Part shown: piece by piece, positions 25,201 to 29,060 of the stretch | Layout of the letters: every line of letters begins with the position of its first letter | Numbering within the stretch: position 1 is the first letter of the stretch | Origin: an uncultured Desulfomonile sp. | GTDB lineage: Bacteria > Desulfobacterota > Desulfomonilia > Desulfomonilales > Desulfomonilaceae | DNA: 29,060 bases | Direction of reading: 5' to 3' | Assembly: GCA_937915285.1 (NCBI GenBank) | Contig: CALDNG010000485.1 | Coordinates: 1 to 29,060, forward strand | The notes under the pieces: model-generated | What the model saw: only the letters and a program-made list of their open reading frames with translations | Told to the model about the DNA's origin: nothing | Database searches by the model: none | Made by a program: the position numbers and the translations under genes

Positions 25201-25324
25201 AGCATCGAGCAGGCAGTCGATGGGCACAGCGGTATTCGCAGGAATGGTGGGTGTAACCATGCTGGGCATTTTCTTTGCGCCTGTAATGTATGTGCTCATG
25301 CAGAAGTTCAGAAGAGCCCCCTAG
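22226..25324 (+). CDS. RND multidrug efflux pump, AcrB/MexB (HAE1) type
   Basis: A 1032-residue inner-membrane proton-driven transporter of normal HAE1 length. It starts MLSRFFIDRPIFASVISIF, as AcrB homologues do. The two proton-relay aspartates are D409-D410 in VVDDAIVVVENVER on TM4, and the partner lysine is K937 in GLSAKNAILIVEFA on TM10. Two large periplasmic loops, the PN1 motif QVTAFYPGADPQVIADTVA and twelve TM segments are present. It exports hydrophobic compounds through the upstream adaptor and an outer-membrane channel not found here. GAGG lies six bases before the ATG. The gene is followed by a short hairpin at 25342 and the convergent epimerase gene. No regulator (TetR/MarR) is adjacent. 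Confidence 0.95.
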   Translation: MLSRFFIDRPIFASVISIFIVIAGAVSIFTLPVAQYPDITPPMVQVTAFYPGADPQVIADTVASPIEQEVNGVEGMMYMSSTCSSNGQYTLKITFELGTDIDMATVLVQNRVQKAMAKLPESVQRQGVSSKKQSTNIVNIMCLYSSDGRLDDLYITNYTTIRIKDQLTRIKGVGDIFVAPDKEYGMRIWLDPDRMQHNGLTTSDVLEALREQNVQVAAGQIGQQPVPEGQDFQLTVNTLGRLNEVEQFEDIVVKRGERGRITKIKDVARVELGGKNYDTLSFMNGLPAATIIVYQAPGSNALDVAELVSKKMSELKKDFPSGLDYKTVYDSSLFVRASIHEVVKTLFEAFLLVFVVVFIFLQNWRATLIPSITIPVALVGTFAVMALLGFSINMITLLGLVLAIGIVVDDAIVVVENVERNMTELGLSARDATVKAMEEITGAIVGITLVLMAVFVPASFLGGISGQLYRQFSLTIAVTTLFSAINALTLSPALCAILLKEDHGQKNFFFRKFNSFFDKVTEGYSRTVTILLRKLSIALVAFVCLLGMTYIGFMQVPTGFLPDEDDGLLLVNLQLPDGASLERTQKVMDNIAEILKTVGGVNTFTLMPGYSIIDGTGPNLGGGFISLKPWDERLAKGQTRDAMMLEMAKKFYNIQEAALLFPFALPPISGLGVSSGFDMQVQDALGLGIGRLAEAADDIVAAAARQPSLMGVNSSFRAETPTLFADVDRVKALDLRIPLKSVFETMQAFLGSEYVNDFNKFGRTWQVKVQADSVFRRKPEDIGKLQVRSLDGKIIPLSAFVKVEETVGPQRIDRYNMLTSARVSGQSAPGFSSGQALSTMESLAAQRFPQGITYEWTGMAYEEKKAGGQIGFVFALAVVVVILILAAQYESWSDPMAVILTVPLAVLGAAVGLLIRGMDNNLYTQVGLILLVGLSAKNAILIVEFAREARAKGAGYIEAAIEGSKLRFRPILMTSFAFIMGVAPLVFATGAGASSRQSMGTAVFAGMVGVTMLGIFFAPVMYVLMQKFRRAP

Positions 25325-25341
25325 ATTCAGTGAGGAGTTGC

Positions 25342-25366
25342 GACAGATCCATAATCTGTCAAACTT
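25342..25366. terminator. Candidate bidirectional terminator hairpin
   Basis: GACAGAT (25342-25348) and ATCTGTC (25354-25360) form a perfect seven-base stem with a five-base loop, followed by AAACTTTT. It lies in the 43-base gap between the convergent RND pump and epimerase genes. The stem is A/T-rich and the T run is short, so termination would be weak. Confidence 0.4.
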
Positions 25367-25367
25367 T

Positions 25368-26459
25368 TCAAATCATCTTCTCTGAAATGATCCTGGCGAT
25401 TTTGTCACTTACCTGGTCACCCAGAGTTTTGACGAGTGGTGAGGCCGTCTTGTATTGGCCGGACAATATTTCATCGATTCTGGTCTTGATCAGGGCTTTG
25501 TCGAGACCAACAAGGGAACAAGCGCCTTCCTCAATGTAAATAGGGCGCTCGGTGTTTTCACGACATACAAGACATGGAATGTCTAAAAAGCTTGCCTCTG
25601 ACTGTATAGAGCCTGAATCTGAAAGCGTCAGTTTTGCGTCCGAAAGCAGTGACAGAAAGTCGAAGTATGATTCTGGTGGAACAAAGCGCACATTTTCCAG
25701 TTTTTCGAGTTTGGGCATGAGTCCGAATTTTCTGGCCTTATCGAGAGTCCTCGGATGAGCTGGAAATATTGTGGGTAAAGGAATGGAAGCCAATATCTCG
25801 ATGACTTTGCTCAAATTCTCCGGATGGTCGACATTCGAAGGCCTGTGAATAGTAACTATTGCAAATTCCTTGGGTTCCAGACCAAAAAACCTGCTCCTTT
25901 TCCTTTGTTGAACTATAGGCCAGAACATCTGCAATGTTTCTAGCATGATGTCACCAACCAGGTAAGCGCGGCTCATGTCTATACCCTCATGCTCAAGATT
26001 GTGCATGCCGGAGGGTTCTGACACAAACAGCAGATTGGAAAGACAGTCTGTTAGCCGCCGGTTCAGTTCCTCCGGCATCGTCTCATCAAATGATCTGAGA
26101 CCTGATTCTACGTGAGCCACCGGTATGAAGAGCTTCCTGGCCACAAGCGCTGTGGCCACCGTTGAATTCACATCACCCACCACGATCACCAGATCAGGCC
26201 GCTCTTCAAGACATATCTTTTCAAATTCTATCATGATCTTGCCGGTCATCTCGCCGTGACCACCGGAACCCACACCAAGATGGCGGTAAGGCCTCGGAAG
26301 TTCCAACTGGTCAAAAAATATGTCACTCATCAATGTGTCATAATGCTGGCCGGTGTGGATGACAAACATTTCCAGTCCCGGATACTTACGGAATGCAATC
26401 GCAAGCGGGGCAACCTTCATAAAATTAGGTCTGGCTCCAACAACGCTATAAATTTTCAT
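25368..26459 (-). CDS. wecB: UDP-N-acetylglucosamine 2-epimerase (non-hydrolysing)
   Basis: A 363-residue enzyme converting UDP-GlcNAc to UDP-ManNAc, a precursor of surface polysaccharides. Residues equivalent to the E. coli WecB active site are visible: R10 and K15 in VGARPNFMKVAPL, D96 in GDVNSTVA, E118 in HVESGLRSF, E131 in MPEELNR, and the histidine in TIHRPSNVD. The C-terminal half has SDSGSIQSEASFLDIPCLV, the UDP-binding stretch of the GT-B fold. AAAGGA lies about twelve bases before the ATG. It is downstream of the acyltransferase gene and the beta-helix gene on the same strand, which suggests a polysaccharide locus. No UDP-ManNAc dehydrogenase is present in the window. Confidence 0.92.
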   Translation of the reverse strand: MKIYSVVGARPNFMKVAPLAIAFRKYPGLEMFVIHTGQHYDTLMSDIFFDQLELPRPYRHLGVGSGGHGEMTGKIMIEFEKICLEERPDLVIVVGDVNSTVATALVARKLFIPVAHVESGLRSFDETMPEELNRRLTDCLSNLLFVSEPSGMHNLEHEGIDMSRAYLVGDIMLETLQMFWPIVQQRKRSRFFGLEPKEFAIVTIHRPSNVDHPENLSKVIEILASIPLPTIFPAHPRTLDKARKFGLMPKLEKLENVRFVPPESYFDFLSLLSDAKLTLSDSGSIQSEASFLDIPCLVCRENTERPIYIEEGACSLVGLDKALIKTRIDEILSGQYKTASPLVKTLGDQVSDKIARIISEKMI

Positions 26460-26517
26460 TTTGCAAAATTATCCTTTACCAATTCGTAATCTGGTTTGTT
26501 TTAGCAGATGACTTCGT

Positions 26518-26535
26518 GGGACCCTTCCGGGTCCC
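26518..26535. terminator. Strong GC-rich hairpin between acyltransferase and epimerase genes
   Basis: GGGACCCTTCCGGGTCCC is a perfect seven-base stem with a four-base TTCC loop. It lies downstream of the acyltransferase stop (26555, minus strand) and upstream of the epimerase start (26459). There is no T run directly after it on either strand. It may be a processing, attenuation or Rho-linked structure rather than a classical terminator. Confidence 0.4.
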
Positions 26536-26554
26536 TATAGGAATGATCCCGAAC

Positions 26555-27487
26555 TCATGCCTCGAATTGCGACGAATACATGTCCAGTATAGCCTCAAGC
26601 TTTTGGAATTTCTGAGAGCGTGTTCCAATTTTTTCCAGTATCATGGCCCCAAACCCGGCGCTTTTTCGGTTTATCAATATTCGGAACCATGGCGCAACCT
26701 CAATTCTCTCCCGGAAAACAATTTTTCTGTAACCCATTGATTCCTTGAATTTGTTCAAGGATGGCTTGTCTCCGTAAATGCTTCTCATGCCATAAGAAAC
26801 ATGGTTTACATGTGGACGCCTGATGACATCCCTGGTTGAGACGAACATCAAAGCATTCATTACTTGATATTTCAGAAGTTCCTTGACGTTGAAAAGCACG
26901 TCCCCATAGAAGCCGCCACGATACGTGAAATCGATCCGAAACGCTCCGACCCTTGAGCCCACAAAAGACGCCCAACATTCGAATAAAGGGTTTTCTGACG
27001 CTGCACGAATTGCGTCCATCCATTCCAGAAGAATGGAATTGTCGAACTCTCTACCTTGTCTTATGTGGGTGTCAGCGATGATTGAAGGAGCTTCCGAGAG
27101 GATATCCTTGATGGGTATTTGTTCGACATGACATTTTTTCAATGCCCTTGCGGTCTCTTTTCTGACATGACTAGAAAGTGTTTCCAGGTCATAGCTCTTG
27201 TCCGTGACAAGATAAAGATAGCTCGGGAATCCAGGAAATTCGACGGCAGACGGATATTTCAGGAATACTGCTCCTGAATTCCATAAAACCCTCTTTTGTT
27301 CATCGTCAATCGTGATTGGCCCGTCACACGGCAAGTTGATGAATATTCTGGAACCGGTCGAATACCACAACCTATCTCGCAGTGAGACTGAAGGCACTCC
27401 AATAACTTCAAAGTAAGTTTTAAGCCATTTCTCCTGAAACTGAACTAAAGCGGTTTCATCCTCAATTGGGCCGTAGAAATCCCTCAA
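26555..27487 (-). CDS. FemAB/GNAT-like acyltransferase (BioF2-like domain)
   Basis: A 310-residue cytoplasmic protein with a GNAT-fold acyltransferase layout. An N-terminal part with hydrophobic strands leads to a region around residues 110-290. This contains VRKETARALKKC, a middle SFVGSRVGAFRIDFTYRG, and VNHVSYGMRSIYGDKPSLNKFKESMGY, the last being typical of FemAB/BioF2-like proteins in exopolysaccharide and cell-envelope clusters. The acyl donor and acceptor are unknown. The frame offers no ATG near the beginning. The only start behind the GGAGG at about 27500-27504 is TTG at 27487, eleven bases away, so a TTG start is proposed. It lies between the beta-helix and epimerase genes on the same strand. 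Confidence 0.7.
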   Translation of the reverse strand: MRDFYGPIEDETALVQFQEKWLKTYFEVIGVPSVSLRDRLWYSTGSRIFINLPCDGPITIDDEQKRVLWNSGAVFLKYPSAVEFPGFPSYLYLVTDKSYDLETLSSHVRKETARALKKCHVEQIPIKDILSEAPSIIADTHIRQGREFDNSILLEWMDAIRAASENPLFECWASFVGSRVGAFRIDFTYRGGFYGDVLFNVKELLKYQVMNALMFVSTRDVIRRPHVNHVSYGMRSIYGDKPSLNKFKESMGYRKIVFRERIEVAPWFRILINRKSAGFGAMILEKIGTRSQKFQKLEAILDMYSSQFEA

Positions 27488-27647
27488 ATTCTTTCTTACC
27501 TCCGGTTATTTCCAACTGAGAGGCGCAGAAATTTTTCGGGGAGGTTACATTCGAGCGACACGCAAGCTAAAGAATAACGAGCGCTCGACTATCCAGACAT
27601 TCAGACTGAATTTACTTTTTCGTTACTAAAAATTCTTTCTCCCCAAT
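27488..27647. other. Spacer with short palindromes between beta-helix and acyltransferase genes
   Basis: This 160-base gap contains CGAGCGCTCG (27578-27587) and ATTCAGACTGAAT (27599-27611), two short palindromes, upstream of the TTG-started acyltransferase gene. They may be part of a terminator of the beta-helix gene or operator half-sites; neither has a clear T run. Confidence 0.3.
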
Positions 27648-29060
27648 TCATTTACACAACTCATAAGCGCCTATATCGTGAGCCTTGCCGCATGGACGCT
27701 TTAAACCGTCCCTGTCCACATTAACTTCCTTAATTGCCACTCCGGCGTCTAACAGGGGAGAGTCCGGTTTGATCCGGAAATCCCCCTTTTCAGGCGCCAC
27801 AAATCCTGGAGTTTTTCCCTTGAAACGCTTGATTTCATCCGTCGCTCCAACATTCTCATCCAGCATCCCTTTCAGGCTGTCCCTGTTGAACTGAAATTCT
27901 GATCGAGTCTGAAACCACGCATTGTTATCTGTTTCCACCCCGAAGCCTTTGGGGAAAGGAGTTATAAAGAGATAGTCTGCAAAAACATTGTTTACAAAAC
28001 GATTCTGTTCTTGGGGCGCAACAGTTTCGGAGGGTTGAAGAACCTTAAGCGGAGTGGGACACTTCCAGACGGTGTTGTGAGCTACCAGGTTATTTTTCGA
28101 CTGAGTTGGAGCGCCCTCGTAACTATGCCCGACGACGAAAGCCCCGGTATTCCCCTGTCTTCGGTCATATCCCGTGTTTGAGATCACATTGTTGATTACC
28201 AGATTTCCCGACGATCCAAAGAAACCGATGCCGCAATGGCTGTTTCCTGAAACCAGGTTGTTTTCGATGGTATTACCGTAGGATCTACCCTCCAGATACA
28301 CCCCACATCCATATCCAGTGTCCGGGTGGCCATTGTTGGAGAAGTTGTTTGACCTCACTACACAAGAATTGGCCGATTTGTCCGGGCCGATCAGCAACCC
28401 GGCTCCACCGTAACCGCTGCTGCCAAACATCTCGTTTTCAGAGCACAGGTTATTCTCAAACCTGACTCGAGCCCCGTTGATTTGGCAACCATGAACGAGG
28501 TTCTTCAGAAAGGAGCAGTTCCTGACTACCCAATCGTCACCACAGGCAAAAATGCCAGCCTGGTGGTTTAGCCTGATGGTAAGATTTTCAAGCAGCCAGT
28601 GTGCGTTCTCATTGGGCTTGGTTACCTCCGAGGATATTCCATAGGCTCCGTATTTCTCGATGGTCATATTACGCAAAGTGATCCAGCTTTTGGCTGTTCC
28701 ACCCCATCGGTTACCGGAATTGAACGCAAAATCATACTCGTAGACTTCCACCTTGTGATCCGTATTGGGATTTGCGTCATTTATCAGGCGAATCATGTAG
28801 ATCCCGAGAGGATCGACATAAAAGGAGTCCGGCGGCAAATTTACTGGGCTTTCAGCACGTTTCAGGAAATGTTTTTCATCGACAAGCACAAAAGAATTGA
28901 CTAACGTGACTGGTTTTAGACCCCGCCTGACCCATGAATTACCTTTTTGCCGCCAATCATCCAGCAACACACTGCCACGTAGAATCACCTTTTCCCTGTC
29001 CACGCCTTCATAAACTATAGGCGCCTCGGCTGTGCCTGATGCCCCTCCCATTATCTGTTC
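27648..29060 (-). CDS. Right-handed parallel beta-helix protein (5' end beyond window)
   Basis: At least 470 residues of a pectate-lyase-like beta-helix protein. The frame stays open to the right edge, and the first visible ATG (29051) falls within the typical G..GTAEAPIVYEG opening, so the true start and any signal peptide are outside. Many PbH1-type coils follow each other, with recurring N-N/V-x-N ladders (FENNLCSENEMFGSSG, VRSNNFSNNG, IENNLVSGNSHCGIG, VINNVISNTGY). The C-terminus KPDSPLLDAGVAI ... RPCGKAHDIGAYE is the closing module seen in many exported polysaccharide-binding or lyase proteins. Probably secreted; a role in trimming or binding a surface polysaccharide is inferred from the fold and the neighbouring epimerase gene. 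Confidence 0.82.
   Translation of the reverse strand, partial: EQIMGGASGTAEAPIVYEGVDREKVILRGSVLLDDWRQKGNSWVRRGLKPVTLVNSFVLVDEKHFLKRAESPVNLPPDSFYVDPLGIYMIRLINDANPNTDHKVEVYEYDFAFNSGNRWGGTAKSWITLRNMTIEKYGAYGISSEVTKPNENAHWLLENLTIRLNHQAGIFACGDDWVVRNCSFLKNLVHGCQINGARVRFENNLCSENEMFGSSGYGGAGLLIGPDKSANSCVVRSNNFSNNGHPDTGYGCGVYLEGRSYGNTIENNLVSGNSHCGIGFFGSSGNLVINNVISNTGYDRRQGNTGAFVVGHSYEGAPTQSKNNLVAHNTVWKCPTPLKVLQPSETVAPQEQNRFVNNVFADYLFITPFPKGFGVETDNNAWFQTRSEFQFNRDSLKGMLDENVGATDEIKRFKGKTPGFVAPEKGDFRIKPDSPLLDAGVAIKEVNVDRDGLKRPCGKAHDIGAYELCK

Noticed and set aside
1..29060. Mobile elements, CRISPR arrays, tRNA or rRNA genes
   Set aside because: I looked for transposase-like proteins, regular direct repeats and cloverleaf or rRNA signatures and found none.

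Overview
The window looks like chromosomal DNA of an anaerobic Gram-negative bacterium, most likely a deltaproteobacterium (Desulfobacterota, Syntrophobacter/Desulfomonile-like). This is an inference from gene content: an NfnAB/SudAB-type electron-bifurcating flavoprotein pair, a DUF169 protein, a COG1313-type radical SAM protein, a standalone DnaE-type OB domain, RND efflux with a lipoprotein adaptor, and base composition near 50% GC. The genus cannot be fixed from this sequence alone. I see no tRNA, rRNA, insertion sequence, phage gene or CRISPR array.

Layout, left to right. (1) 1-4299: the 3' part of an EgtD-like methyltransferase gene cut by the left edge, a gap of about 390 bp with no recognisable gene, then an L-lactate-permease-family transporter, an acyl-CoA synthetase and a tiny membrane zinc-ribbon protein, all on the plus strand. 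(2) 4392-7000: an orphan DnaE C-terminal domain (minus) diverging from a DUF169 protein (plus) across a 16-base near-palindrome, then a potassium channel with an RCK domain (minus). (3) 7265-12026: a plus-strand run of a HAD phosphatase, a PspA/IM30 protein, a tandem AAA+ ATPase, tsaD (ATGA overlap with the ATPase) and hpt. (4) 12098-15252: two small envelope proteins of unknown function and the nfnA-nfnB pair (TAATG overlap), all minus. (5) 15459-18087: a large membrane-anchored SGNH-hydrolase/TPR protein (minus) diverging from a small exported Tyr/Gly-rich protein (plus). (6) 18149-21015: proS (minus) diverging from a radical SAM protein (plus). (7) 21050-25324: a two-gene RND efflux operon without an outer-membrane factor. 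(8) 25368-29060: minus-strand UDP-GlcNAc 2-epimerase, FemAB/GNAT-like acyltransferase and a parallel beta-helix protein cut by the right edge, probably the end of a surface-polysaccharide locus.

How the genes fit together. The PspA protein and the AAA+ ATPase probably form a membrane-stress or membrane-remodelling pair, with the ATPase acting on PspA assemblies; this is the best candidate here for a poorly described system. The permease and acyl-CoA synthetase plausibly import and activate an organic acid. NfnAB would balance NADH, NADPH and ferredoxin in anaerobic metabolism. Most other genes are housekeeping. The most unusual items are the PspA/two-domain AAA+/TsaD arrangement, the standalone DnaE OB domain, the EgtD fragment in an apparently anaerobic genome, the K+ channel filter with Gln in place of Gly, and the Tyr/Gly-rich secreted protein.
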